Assembly (NCBI RefSeq): GCF_003437535.1 | Contig: NZ_QSQT01000016.1 | Location: 31,224-95,223 of the forward strand | Source of the DNA: Phocaeicola plebeius | GTDB taxonomy: Bacteria; Bacteroidota; Bacteroidia; Bacteroidales; Bacteroidaceae | Reading direction: 5' to 3' | DNA: 64,000 nt | In this document: positions 15,271 to 23,939 of the stretch, in pieces | Layout of the letters: each line of letters begins with the position of its first letter | Position numbering within the stretch: the first letter of the stretch is position 1 | Notes under the pieces: model-generated | Told to the model about the DNA's origin: nothing | What the model saw: the letters and a program-made list of their open reading frames with translations, nothing else | Database searches by the model: none | Position numbers and translations under genes: made by a program

Positions 15271-17808
15271 TCAGTTCTTTTCTTTCAGAGTATAATCACC
15301 GGCTTTTTCATCAATCAGTTGTTGCAGTTCTGAAAGTGCAGGTACTTTCCCTTGGAAGGTAATGATGGCTTCCGGCGGAGTGAGTGTAACCTGAGCGGAG
15401 GCTCCTTCCCACATGTTCAGTACTTTCTCTACACGGGTGCGGCAGTGATCACACATCATTCCCTCTATCAGGTAGGTTTTCCGGTTTTCGGAAGCAGAGG
15501 GAGCTGTGGTTTCCGGCTGTGGGGTAGCTGTTTCCGTTGTGGGTACGGTGGTTTCTTCAGTGGGTTGTACTTCCTCCTGTACGGTCACTGTGGTGTGTGC
15601 GAATTTCTTCCGTTTCAGTCGCAGACTGTTGCTTACCACGCTGACACTGCTCATGGCCATGGCGGCACCGGCTATCATCGGATTCAACAGGAAGCCGTTG
15701 ATAGGGTACAGAATACCGGCGGCTACCGGAATACCTATCAGGTTGTAGATGAAGGCCCAGAAAAGGTTCTCGCGGATGGTGCGTACGGTGGCCTGCGAAA
15801 GGCGGATGGCATCAGTAATCTTGTTCAGGTCGGACGAAATGAGCGTCATTTTAGCCACGTCCATGGCAATGTCGCTTCCTTTTCCCATGGCAATGCTGAG
15901 GTTGGCTTGAGCTAGTGCCGCACTGTCATTGATACCGTCGCCCACCATCGCCACGATTTTGCCTTCCTTTTGCAAGTCCTTGATGAACTGGGCTTTCTGC
16001 TGCGGAAGCACTTCGGCCTGAAAGTGGGTGATGCCGCATTGTGCTGCAATTCTTTGGGCCGTTTCCGGATTGTCACCGGTCAGCATATAAGTTGAGATTC
16101 CTATCTCCTGCAATTGTCTGACGGCTTCTCTGGAGGTCGGCTTGATGCGGTCGGCAATGGCTATCAGTCCCAATGCTTGTTGTGAATCGGCCAGCCAGAT
16201 GACGGTCTTGGCTTCCTGGCTTAGTCGGGCAGCTTCTTCCGTCAGGGCAGGGGACACGGTAAGATGGTGCGTCTCCAGCAGTCGGCGGTTGCCGGCATAA
16301 TAGTAGGTACCGTTGATTTTGCCTCGTACTCCTAATCCTGTCAGACTTTCAAATTCTTCCATGGGAAGTATCTGGCGTGTCTGATGCTGCACGATGGCTT
16401 GTGCCAGAGGGTGCTCGGAAGCGCTTTCCAGGGTAAAGAGCACATCGCCTAACGGAGATTGAAGAAGCGGGTCGGAGATGTCGGTTACCGTGGGGCGTCC
16501 TTCGGTCAGTGTGCCGGTCTTATCGAGTACGATGGCGTTCACTTTGCGGGCTGTTTCCAGACTTTCCGCATCTTTAATCAGGATACCGTTTTCGGCCCCC
16601 TTTCCGATACCGACCATGATGGCCGTTGGTGTGGCTAATCCTAATGCACAGGGACAGGCAATGATGGTGACGGTGACTGCGGCCAGCAAGCCATGGGTGA
16701 ATCCGTTGCTGCTGTCCAGCCATATCCAGACTAAAAACGAAAGAACGGCAATGCTCAGGATGGTAGGCACGAAGATGGCCGCGATGCGGTCTACTAACTG
16801 CTGTACGGGGGCCTTGCTGCCTTGTGCATCTTGCACCATGCGGATGATATGGGCCAGAACGGTTTCACTTCCCACTTTGTCGGCGATGAAACTGAAGCTT
16901 CCTTTCTGGTTGATGGTGCCGGCATATACTTTGGCACCGGGAGTTTTTTCGGTAGGAAGCGGTTCGCCGGTGAGCATGCTCTCGTCTACATAGGAACTGC
17001 CTTCATATACGGTTCCGTCCACGGCAATGCGGCTGCCCGGTTTGACAACCAGTCGTTGCCCCTGCTGTACTTGTTCCACGGGAATTTCTTTCAGCTGTCC
17101 TTCCGGAGTGAGTATGGTGACAGTGGCCGGCTGTAGTCCCATCAGTTTTTTGATGGCTTCCGACGTATTTCCTTTGGCTTTCTCTTCCAGTAACCGTCCG
17201 AGCAGGATAAAGGAGATAATGACGCTGGCCGCCTCGAAATAGACGTGAGGGTGAATGCCTCTGCTCAGCCAGAACTCCGGCCAGAACAGGTTGAACAGGC
17301 TGAATGTATAGGCAATGCCAGTACTCACGGCTACCAGCGTATCCATGTTGGAAGTGCGGTGCTTCAATTGTTTCCAGGCATTGCGGTAGAAGTCTCTACC
17401 CAGCCAGAATACTACGGGAGTGGAAAGAATCCACATCACGTAATTGGCGTACGTCCAGTCCATGAAGCACATGCCGATAATGGCTACGGGTACGGAAAGC
17501 ATCAGCGAAAAGATAGTACGCTGTTTCAGTTGACGGTATTTCCTGCTATGTGCATCTTCTGCTATTTTCTCTTTTTGGGCATTCGTTTCAATGACCAGGT
17601 CGTATCCGGCATTCTGAATGGCATCTTTTAATGTTTCGGGTGTACATTCTTGCGGGTTGTATTCTACGGTGGCCGTAGCGGCTGCATAGTTCACCTGAGC
17701 ATGGTAAACACCCGGCTGACGGTTCAGTGTCTTTTCCACCCGTGTGGCACAGGCGGCGCAACTCATGTCCAGCACCGGAAAGGTTTGTGTAGTTTTAGTA
17801 GTATTCAT
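15271..17808 (-). CDS. copA: Copper-exporting P-type ATPase with N- and C-terminal metal-binding domains
   Basis: 845 residues. Order: an HMA domain with CxxC at 17-20 (MSCAACATRVEKT), eight membrane helices, the actuator loop (LTGEPLPTEK), the metal-site CPC motif (ACPCALGLATPTA), the phosphorylation site DKTGTLTEG, HP in SEHPLAQAI, and the hinge GDGINDSAAL. This is the P1B-1 (Cu+) pattern. After the last helix a linker of about 40 residues rich in Thr, Glu and Pro leads to a second HMA domain (GMMCDHCRTRVEKVL) at the C-terminus. It moves Cu+ out of the cytoplasm. It is monocistronic with its own promoter; no copper regulator lies next to it. Confidence 0.93.
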   Translation of the reverse strand: MNTTKTTQTFPVLDMSCAACATRVEKTLNRQPGVYHAQVNYAAATATVEYNPQECTPETLKDAIQNAGYDLVIETNAQKEKIAEDAHSRKYRQLKQRTIFSLMLSVPVAIIGMCFMDWTYANYVMWILSTPVVFWLGRDFYRNAWKQLKHRTSNMDTLVAVSTGIAYTFSLFNLFWPEFWLSRGIHPHVYFEAASVIISFILLGRLLEEKAKGNTSEAIKKLMGLQPATVTILTPEGQLKEIPVEQVQQGQRLVVKPGSRIAVDGTVYEGSSYVDESMLTGEPLPTEKTPGAKVYAGTINQKGSFSFIADKVGSETVLAHIIRMVQDAQGSKAPVQQLVDRIAAIFVPTILSIAVLSFLVWIWLDSSNGFTHGLLAAVTVTIIACPCALGLATPTAIMVGIGKGAENGILIKDAESLETARKVNAIVLDKTGTLTEGRPTVTDISDPLLQSPLGDVLFTLESASEHPLAQAIVQHQTRQILPMEEFESLTGLGVRGKINGTYYYAGNRRLLETHHLTVSPALTEEAARLSQEAKTVIWLADSQQALGLIAIADRIKPTSREAVRQLQEIGISTYMLTGDNPETAQRIAAQCGITHFQAEVLPQQKAQFIKDLQKEGKIVAMVGDGINDSAALAQANLSIAMGKGSDIAMDVAKMTLISSDLNKITDAIRLSQATVRTIRENLFWAFIYNLIGIPVAAGILYPINGFLLNPMIAGAAMAMSSVSVVSNSLRLKRKKFAHTTVTVQEEVQPTEETTVPTTETATPQPETTAPSASENRKTYLIEGMMCDHCRTRVEKVLNMWEGASAQVTLTPPEAIITFQGKVPALSELQQLIDEKAGDYTLKEKN

Positions 17809-17830
17809 ATTCTCTTTATTTAGAATGGGA

Positions 17831-17838
17831 CAAAATTA
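17831..17838 (-). promoter_or_regulatory. -7 element of copA
   Basis: The minus strand reads TAATTTTG, matching TAnnTTTG, 22 nt before the ATG at 17808. Confidence 0.5.
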
Positions 17839-17913
17839 CAACATTATTGGTTGAATAGGAAACTTCTGTTTCATATTTATCTCTCAGGGGGATATTTCTT
17901 GTAAGGAATTCGT

Positions 17914-17921
17914 TATTTTTG
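17914..17921 (+). promoter_or_regulatory. -7 element of the Kef-type antiporter gene
   Basis: TATTTTTG lies 25 nt before the ATG at 17947. No good -33 was seen. Confidence 0.5.
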
Positions 17922-17946
17922 CGCAAAATAAAATACAACTGTTATT

Positions 17947-20223
17947 ATGTCGCATTTAGCTCCTCTTATCAGTGATTTGGCCTTGATATTGATTAGTGCC
18001 GGAATCATGACGTTGCTATTTAAGAAATTGAAGCAGCCTTTGGTGTTAGGCTATATTGTCGCAGGTTTTGTCTGCAGTCCTCATTTCACGTTTACTCCTT
18101 CGGTGGTAGATGCAGATAATATCCAGACGTGGTCGGAGATTGGTGTCATCTTCCTTTTGTTTGCGCTGGGACTGGAATTCAGCTTCAAGAAACTGATGAA
18201 AGTGGGAGGTTCGGCGGTCATATCGGCCTGTACGATTATCTTCTGCATGATACTGGTCGGTGTGTTTGTGGGCTGGATGTTTGGATGGAAACAGATGGAC
18301 TGCATTTATTTGGGAGGAATGCTGGCCATGTCTTCCACCACCATTATCTATAAGGCATTTGATGATTTGGGACTTCGGCAACAGCGTTTTGCCGGGTTGG
18401 TGCTGAGTATTCTGATATTGGAAGATATTTTGGCCATTGTGCTGATGGTGATGCTTTCTACCATGGCCGTAAGCAAGAATTTTGAAGGAAGTGAGATGAT
18501 TTACAGCATCGGAAAACTGGTGTTCTTCCTGATTCTCTGGTTTGTGGTAGGTATTTATCTGATTCCGCTCTTCTTAAAGAGGGCACGCAAACTGATGAGT
18601 GACGAGACGTTGCTCATTGTGTCCTTGGCCTTGTGCTTCGGGATGGTGGTGCTGGCGGCCCGTGTGGGCTTCTCTCCAGCCTTTGGCGCATTTATCATGG
18701 GGTCCATTCTGGCGGAAACGGTGGAATCGGAACACATTGACAAGCTTGTGGCTCCGGTGAAAGATTTGTTTGGAGCTATCTTCTTCGTGTCAGTCGGAAT
18801 GATGGTCGACCCGAACATGATTGTGGAATACATCTGGCCGATTCTGGCGATTGTGGTAGCCATATTGTTGGGGCAGACCATCTTTGGTACGGGAGGTGTG
18901 TTGCTGTCAGGTCAGTCGTTGAAAATCGCCATGCAGTGTGGATTCAGTTTGACACAGATTGGTGAATTTGCCTTTATCATTGCGGCATTGGGAGTAAGTC
19001 TGAATGTGACGAGCTCTTTCCTATATCCGATTGTGGTGGCTGTATCCGTGATAACGACCTTCCTTACTCCTTATATGATTCGTTTGTCCGGTCCTGCTTA
19101 TGGCTGGGTGGACCGGCATCTTCCGGTATTCTGGAAGCATTTGCTGGAGCGTTATTCGGTAGGAGTGCAGCCTGTAAATCATCAGAACAACTGGAAAAAA
19201 CTGTTGGGAGCGATTGTGCGTATCACATTGATTTATCTGGTGCTTTCCATTGCGATGGTGGTACTGTCATTCAACCTGTTCCTTCCTCTTTTGATTTCCG
19301 CACTGGGAGGTTTTTGGGGAAAAGTGTTGGGAGCGGTAGTGACCATCTTGTTGATTTCTCCTTTCCTCCGTGCCATGATTATGAAGAAAAATCATTCCAT
19401 TGAGTTCAAGGCACTCTGGGCGGACAGCCGTTTCAATCATGCACCGCTGATTTCAATCGTATTGCTTCGCATTGTGCTGGCTGTATTGTTTGTGGTCTAC
19501 ATCATCAAGTATCTGTTCCAGGCCTCTGCCGCGCTTATGGTGGGTATTGCTATTCTGGTCGTTCTGCTGATGATTTTCTCCCGTTTCTTGAAAAAGCAGT
19601 CAATCGGGATGGAAAGGGTGTTTGTGCAGAATCTCCGTTCCAAGGAAATCAAGAAAGCGTATTTGGGAGAGAGTCAGCCGGAATATGCCGGACGACTGCT
19701 GGACCGTGATTTGCACTTGTCGGATTTTGTGGTTCCTGCTGATTCGTTGTGGGGAGGAAAGACCTTGATGGAACTTGATTTTGGAAAGAAATACGGAGTG
19801 CATGTGGCTTCTATCATACGAGGTGCGCACCGTATTAATATCCCGGGTGGAGGAAACCGGATTTTTCCGAATGACAAGTTACAGGTTATCGGTACCGACG
19901 AACAGTTGTCTGTTTTCTCCGGACAGCTGGAAAAGGTGGCCGAAGGTTACAAGGATGAGGACTTTGAGAACCGCGAGATGTACTTGAAGCAGTTTGTCAT
20001 TGCACGTAACTCACCGTTTTGCGGACGTACGATTCGTGAAAGTGGCATCCGCAATAAATACCATTGTCTGGTGGTCGGAATTGAGTCTGCCGACGACAGC
20101 AACCTGCGGCAGCCGGAAGTCTCTTTTGAATTGCAGAAAGGCGATGTGGTATGGGTCGTAGGAGAGGAAAAGAATTTGAATGCGTTGTTTGAAGCCTCTG
20201 AGGTAACAGCCAAGGCAGAATAA
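17947..20223 (+). CDS. Kef-type cation:proton antiporter with C-terminal RCK/TrkA-C domains
   Basis: 758 residues. The first 380 residues hold about twelve membrane helices of a CPA2 (Na+/H+ exchanger) fold, with GYIVAGF, FALGLEFS and AFGAFIMGSILAET. A second hydrophobic region of about 150 residues follows. From about 590 to 750 there are two TrkA-C-like segments (ADSLWGGKTLMELDFG and NSPFCGRTIRESGI) that in other proteins bind nucleotides or regulate gating. The substrate is probably K+ or Na+ exchanged for H+. It is monocistronic, ending in a shared bidirectional terminator. Confidence 0.88.
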   Translation: MSHLAPLISDLALILISAGIMTLLFKKLKQPLVLGYIVAGFVCSPHFTFTPSVVDADNIQTWSEIGVIFLLFALGLEFSFKKLMKVGGSAVISACTIIFCMILVGVFVGWMFGWKQMDCIYLGGMLAMSSTTIIYKAFDDLGLRQQRFAGLVLSILILEDILAIVLMVMLSTMAVSKNFEGSEMIYSIGKLVFFLILWFVVGIYLIPLFLKRARKLMSDETLLIVSLALCFGMVVLAARVGFSPAFGAFIMGSILAETVESEHIDKLVAPVKDLFGAIFFVSVGMMVDPNMIVEYIWPILAIVVAILLGQTIFGTGGVLLSGQSLKIAMQCGFSLTQIGEFAFIIAALGVSLNVTSSFLYPIVVAVSVITTFLTPYMIRLSGPAYGWVDRHLPVFWKHLLERYSVGVQPVNHQNNWKKLLGAIVRITLIYLVLSIAMVVLSFNLFLPLLISALGGFWGKVLGAVVTILLISPFLRAMIMKKNHSIEFKALWADSRFNHAPLISIVLLRIVLAVLFVVYIIKYLFQASAALMVGIAILVVLLMIFSRFLKKQSIGMERVFVQNLRSKEIKKAYLGESQPEYAGRLLDRDLHLSDFVVPADSLWGGKTLMELDFGKKYGVHVASIIRGAHRINIPGGGNRIFPNDKLQVIGTDEQLSVFSGQLEKVAEGYKDEDFENREMYLKQFVIARNSPFCGRTIRESGIRNKYHCLVVGIESADDSNLRQPEVSFELQKGDVVWVVGEEKNLNALFEASEVTAKAE

Positions 20224-20270
20224 AAAAGCTGGACTTGCACAAGTGAATAGGCAAGTCCAGCTTTTATTTT
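20224..20270. terminator. Bidirectional terminator between the antiporter and the S4 protein genes
   Basis: A 15-bp stem (AAAAGCTGGACTTGC at 20224-20238 and its complement at 20251-20265) has a 12-nt loop, a T-rich tail to the right and A-rich flank to the left. It sits directly after the antiporter stop and 16 nt from the convergent S4 gene. Confidence 0.88.
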
Positions 20271-20285
20271 TAATGCGGACAATAT

Positions 20286-20714
20286 TTATTCTTCATCCTC
20301 CTCCTCGTCATCAAAGTCGAAGTCAAAGTCATCCAGGTATTCTGGCATGAAGAACTCGTCCAAGTCTCTTCGTTCTTTCTTTGTGGGACGTCCTGTACCA
20401 CGGGCACGGTCTACGAATCCGCTGATTTTACTCATCTCCAGCAATTCATACTGGTCGGGTGTAGTCACGTTTTCCATGATTTCCGGTACCAGTTTGGCTC
20501 CCACTCTTTTTTCAATGGCCTGCAACACCTTGAAGGAATAGGTTACAGGAGGCTTTCTGACCTGTACCACGTCCCCTGGTTTTACCATTCGGGCAGGTTT
20601 CACCTGAGAACCGTTGATCGAGATTCTTCCTTTTTTGCAGGCTTCGGCAGCAATGGTTCTTGTCTTGAAGATACGTGCAGCCCACATCCATTTGTCAATT
20701 CGTGCTTCCGGCAT
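20286..20714 (-). CDS. hslR: S4-domain RNA-binding protein (Hsp15-like)
   Basis: 142 residues. The S4 fold occupies the first 60 residues (RIDKWMWAARIFKTRT, then GRISINGSQVKPARMVKPGD). The HslR family binds stalled 50S subunits that carry a nascent chain. The tail is very acidic (DDFDFDFDDEEEDEE), common in Bacteroidetes members. It is the last gene of an rplY-pth-S4 series, 5 nt downstream of pth, so it is likely co-transcribed. The assignment to HslR is by family; a ribosome-recycling role is not shown for this one. Confidence 0.88.
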   Translation of the reverse strand: MPEARIDKWMWAARIFKTRTIAAEACKKGRISINGSQVKPARMVKPGDVVQVRKPPVTYSFKVLQAIEKRVGAKLVPEIMENVTTPDQYELLEMSKISGFVDRARGTGRPTKKERRDLDEFFMPEYLDDFDFDFDDEEEDEE

Positions 20715-20719
20715 GTTTT

Positions 20720-21283
20720 TTATTTGTTATTATATTGATTCATGGTGATGTTCAGTCCGGCCAGACAGAAACTCTTGATGATTTCCTGTGCTACCTCCAG
20801 ACGTTCCGGCATCTGCTTCATGGATTCTTCGTCGAAATGTCCGAGAACAAAATCAATTTGTCCTCCTTTCGGGAAGTCGTTTCCGATGCCAAAGCGCAGG
20901 CGGGCATAGTTCTGAGTGCCTAACGTAGCAGCAATGTGCTTTAATCCGTTGTGGCCTGCATCACTGCCTTTTCCTTTCAGTCGCAGGGTTCCAAAAGGCA
21001 GGGCCAGGTCATCTACTACAATCAATACGTTTTCTAGAGGGATTTTTTCTTGTTGCATCCAATAGCGTACTGCATTCCCACTCAGGTTCATGTAAGTGGA
21101 TGGTTTGAGCAGAATCAATTGTCTGCCTTTTAGCGAGAGCTGGGCGGTAGCTCCATAACGTCCGTCGCTAAAAACAATATTGGACGCCTTAGCCAAGGCG
21201 TCCAATACCATAAATCCTATATTATGACGGGTTTCGCGGTATTCTTCACCGATATTCCCCAGTCCAACAATCAAGTATTTCAT
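20720..21283 (-). CDS. pth: Peptidyl-tRNA hydrolase
   Basis: 187 residues, standard length. It cleaves the ester bond between peptide and tRNA on drop-off products in the cytoplasm. The N-terminal [19 protein letters not shown] holds the catalytic His and the conserved Asn. [21 protein letters not shown] and [10 protein letters not shown] are the other family blocks. It lies 33 nt downstream of rplY, the usual rplY-pth pairing. Confidence 0.96.
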   Translation of the reverse strand: MKYLIVGLGNIGEEYRETRHNIGFMVLDALAKASNIVFSDGRYGATAQLSLKGRQLILLKPSTYMNLSGNAVRYWMQQEKIPLENVLIVVDDLALPFGTLRLKGKGSDAGHNGLKHIAATLGTQNYARLRFGIGNDFPKGGQIDFVLGHFDEESMKQMPERLEVAQEIIKSFCLAGLNITMNQYNNK

Positions 21284-21316
21284 TGAAAGGATTTTTGTAG
21301 TTTTAGGTTACTGAAA

Positions 21317-21913
21317 TTATTTACCAGCAGCAGCCTGAGCACCACGAGCAGCACGAGTCAATTTAACTGCACAAACCACAGCTTCTTTTGCGTTCAGCAG
21401 TTCCAGACCTTCGTATTTCAGTTCACCCACTTTGATAGTTTTACCCAATCCCAGCGGAGTTACGTCTACAACCAGACGTTCAGGAATTACATTGTACAAA
21501 GCTTTCACTTTCAACTTACGAATCTGCAGAGCCAATTTACCACCGGCTTTCACACCTTCTGCCAAACCTTCCAACTTCACAGGAACTTCCATTACGATAG
21601 GTTTGCTTTCATCGATCTGATAGAAGTCAACGTGCAGAATTTTGTCTGTTACAGGGTGGAACTGGATATCTTTCATGATAGCATTTACAATCTTGCCATC
21701 AATGTTCAGGTCTACAACGTAGATGTGCGGTGTGTATACCAAGTTACGCAAGCCTTCAGTAGGAACTGTAAAGTGAGTAGCAACCTGATTGCCGTTTTCA
21801 TCTTTCTGAGTTCCGTACAATACGCAAGGAATACCATTGTCTTTACGAAGTTCACGAGTGGCTTTCTTACCAGTTTCAGTTCTCAAAGAACCTTTGATTT
21901 CAATTGATTTCAT
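21317..21913 (-). CDS. rplY: 50S ribosomal protein L25, long (Ctc-type) form
   Basis: 198 residues. The N-terminal L25 domain (about 1-95, RETGKKATRELRKDNGIPCVLYG) binds 5S rRNA. The C-terminal TL5 beta domain (about 100-190) is found in the CTC type. The tail is Ala-rich. A near-perfect promoter lies 100 nt upstream, and the leader contains two direct copies of ATCACACGATG. First gene of an rplY-pth-S4 transcription unit. Confidence 0.95.
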   Translation of the reverse strand: MKSIEIKGSLRTETGKKATRELRKDNGIPCVLYGTQKDENGNQVATHFTVPTEGLRNLVYTPHIYVVDLNIDGKIVNAIMKDIQFHPVTDKILHVDFYQIDESKPIVMEVPVKLEGLAEGVKAGGKLALQIRKLKVKALYNVIPERLVVDVTPLGLGKTIKVGELKYEGLELLNAKEAVVCAVKLTRAARGAQAAAGK

Positions 21914-22013
21914 TGTTTTTAATTTTTTGTGTTACTCTAAATTAAGTTGATTGTTTGCTTAATTCGCCATCACACGATGTGGTATATCACACGATGAGCT
22001 TGAAAAAGCGGCG

Positions 22014-22045
22014 CAAAGGTATGCATTTTCTTTTTACCTTCCAAA
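22014..22045 (-). promoter_or_regulatory. Bacteroidetes promoter of rplY
   Basis: On the minus strand TTTG (22042-22045) is followed, after exactly 20 nt, by TACCTTTG (22014-22021), a full match to the consensus. The resulting 5' leader of about 95 nt holds a direct repeat, ATCACACGATG as written on the plus strand, starting at 21969 and 21986. Confidence 0.85.
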
Positions 22046-22102
22046 TGTTCATGGAATAAATTCCTGTAATTCAAGTTGGAATCAGTACTTTTGCGCTTTA
22101 TC

Positions 22103-22477
22103 TTAAAAATCGATGTCAATTTTTATTTCTTCAGATTGTGAAGGCATTTCTTCTGTAGCTGTAGCAGGCTGATAATGTGCTTCACTTGTGGTACCCTGTT
22201 CGTGTCCGATAAAATCGATAGCTTGCTGCAAACCGTTCATAAACTTCTCAAAATCTTCCTTGTACAGGAAAATCTTGTGTTTTTCAAAATTAACCTGAGG
22301 ATCATCTTTGTCAAGAGACACTACTTTCTTGCTTTCTGTGATAGCAATGAACATTTCCTCTTTCCGGTTTTTCTTTACATCCAAGTAGTAAATTCGTTTT
22401 CCAGCTTTGATAGCTTTGGAGAAAACGATTTCTTTGTCGTTTTCAATAGTCGTACTTTTCTTCTTCAGTTCTTCCAT
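22103..22477 (-). CDS. DUF3276 PUR-type nucleic-acid-binding protein
   Basis: 124 residues. The PUR-alpha-like fold covers about 15-95 (FSKAIKAGKRIYYLDVKKNRKEEMF as core, then SKKVV and HKIFLYKEDFEKF). An acidic, disordered tail follows. PUR repeats bind single-stranded DNA or RNA; the cellular role in Bacteroidetes is unknown. It is transcribed divergently from nusB. No terminator was seen after it. Confidence 0.85.
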   Translation of the reverse strand: MEELKKKSTTIENDKEIVFSKAIKAGKRIYYLDVKKNRKEEMFIAITESKKVVSLDKDDPQVNFEKHKIFLYKEDFEKFMNGLQQAIDFIGHEQGTTSEAHYQPATATEEMPSQSEEIKIDIDF

Positions 22478-22618
22478 AACTCACTGTTACTAATAAAAAT
22501 GCGTTCAAATTTGAATATTTTTTTGCAATGTGCCAAAAGAGAATGAGGAAAAATGTCGAATCTCTGAAAAAAAAGAAAAAATATAATGCTTTATGGTGTG
22601 TAATAAAGGAAAAATGCT

Positions 22619-22626
22619 TACTTTTG
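22619..22626 (+). promoter_or_regulatory. -7 element of the nusB operon
   Basis: TACTTTTG lies 31 nt before the nusB ATG. The -33 half is not convincing. Confidence 0.55.
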
Positions 22627-22657
22627 CCCACCTAAAAATATAGTTTGTTTATATATT

Positions 22658-23584
22658 ATGATTAACAGAGTTCTTATTCGTCTGAAGATAGTTCAGATAA
22701 TTTATGCGTATTATCAGAACGGAGGTAAAAATTTGGATACTGCAGAAAAGGAGTTGTTCTTCAGTTTATCTAAAGCGTATGATCTGTACAACTATCTTTT
22801 GCTTTTGATGGTAGAGGTAACCAAGTATGCCAACAAGCGGTTGGATGCAGCAAAAAACAAGTTGGTTCCTACCAAAGAAGATTTGTCTCCCAACATGAAA
22901 TTTGTAGAAAATCGCTTCATTGCGCAGTTGGAAATCAACAAACAGTTGAATGCTTTTGCTTCTTCTCAGAAGAAAACCTGGGAAAATGAAGGCGATTTCA
23001 TTAAAAACCTGTGTGAACAAATCATGCAGAGTGATATATATAAGGAGTATATGGCCAGCGAAACTTCTTCATACGAAGAGGATCGTGAATTGTGGAGAAA
23101 ACTGTACAAGAAAATTATTTTCAACAATACAGCTCTTGATGAAGTTCTGGAAGACCAGAGTTTGTATTGGAATGACGATAAGGAAATCGTGGATACTTTT
23201 GTGTTGAAGACTATCAAGCGCTTCAATCCTGAGAACGGTGAAAAGCAGGAACTTCTTCCTGAATTTAAGGATGAAGAAGATCAGGACTTTGCTCGCCGCT
23301 TGTTCCGTCGTTCTATCCTGAATGCAGATTATTACCGTCATTTAATCAGTGAGAATTCAAAGAACTGGGATTTGAGCCGAGTAGCTGTGATGGATGTCAT
23401 CATCATGCAGATTGCATTGGCTGAGATTCTGAGTTTCCCTAACATTCCGGTAAATGTATCGTTGAATGAATACGTGGAAATTGCCAAGCTGTATAGCACT
23501 CCGAAGAGTGGCGGTTTCATCAATGGTACTTTGGACGGTATTGTTAATCAATTGAAAAAGGAAAACAAGCTGACCAAAAACTAA
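22658..23584 (+). CDS. nusB: Transcription antitermination factor NusB, long Bacteroidetes form
   Basis: 308 residues, more than twice the E. coli protein. The C-terminal 110 residues carry the NusB core (WDLSRVAVMDVIIMQIALAEIL, then PVNVSLNEYVEIAKLYSTPKSGGFING). NusB binds boxA RNA with NusE (S10) in rRNA antitermination. The N-terminal 180 residues are helical and charged, as in other Bacteroidetes homologues. First gene of nusB-yajC-ybbR-coaE. Confidence 0.94.
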   Translation: MINRVLIRLKIVQIIYAYYQNGGKNLDTAEKELFFSLSKAYDLYNYLLLLMVEVTKYANKRLDAAKNKLVPTKEDLSPNMKFVENRFIAQLEINKQLNAFASSQKKTWENEGDFIKNLCEQIMQSDIYKEYMASETSSYEEDRELWRKLYKKIIFNNTALDEVLEDQSLYWNDDKEIVDTFVLKTIKRFNPENGEKQELLPEFKDEEDQDFARRLFRRSILNADYYRHLISENSKNWDLSRVAVMDVIIMQIALAEILSFPNIPVNVSLNEYVEIAKLYSTPKSGGFINGTLDGIVNQLKKENKLTKN

Positions 23585-23624
23585 TATATTTGTCCAGCTA
23601 TTATTAATCTAAACCGAAAAACGT

Positions 23625-23933
23625 ATGAATTTGTTAGCTGTAGTATTGCAGGCACAGGGAGGAGCAGATTACTCTTTCCTTATTATGATGGTGGCTATTT
23701 TTGCCATTATGTACTTTTTTATGATTCGTCCCCAGAACAAGAAGCAGAAAGAAATTGCCAAGTTCCGCAAGAATTTGGAAGTAGGACAGTCTGTAGTAAC
23801 TGCGGGTGGAATTTATGGAAAAATCAAGGAAGTAGAAGATAATACTGTTGTAGTTGAAGTTGCTGCCGGTGTAAAAATCAAGGTAGATAAGAACTCAATT
23901 TATGCAGATGCACAGGCTCAGCCTGCGAAATAA
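23625..23933 (+). CDS. yajC: Preprotein translocase subunit YajC
   Basis: 102 residues: one membrane helix (about 15-38, YSFLIMMVAIFAIMYFFMI) followed by RPQNKKQKE and the small cytoplasmic domain (GQSVVTAGGIYGKI). It associates with SecDF at the inner membrane. Lies 40 nt after nusB. Confidence 0.95.
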   Translation: MNLLAVVLQAQGGADYSFLIMMVAIFAIMYFFMIRPQNKKQKEIAKFRKNLEVGQSVVTAGGIYGKIKEVEDNTVVVEVAAGVKIKVDKNSIYADAQAQPAK

Positions 23934-23939
23934 ATATGA

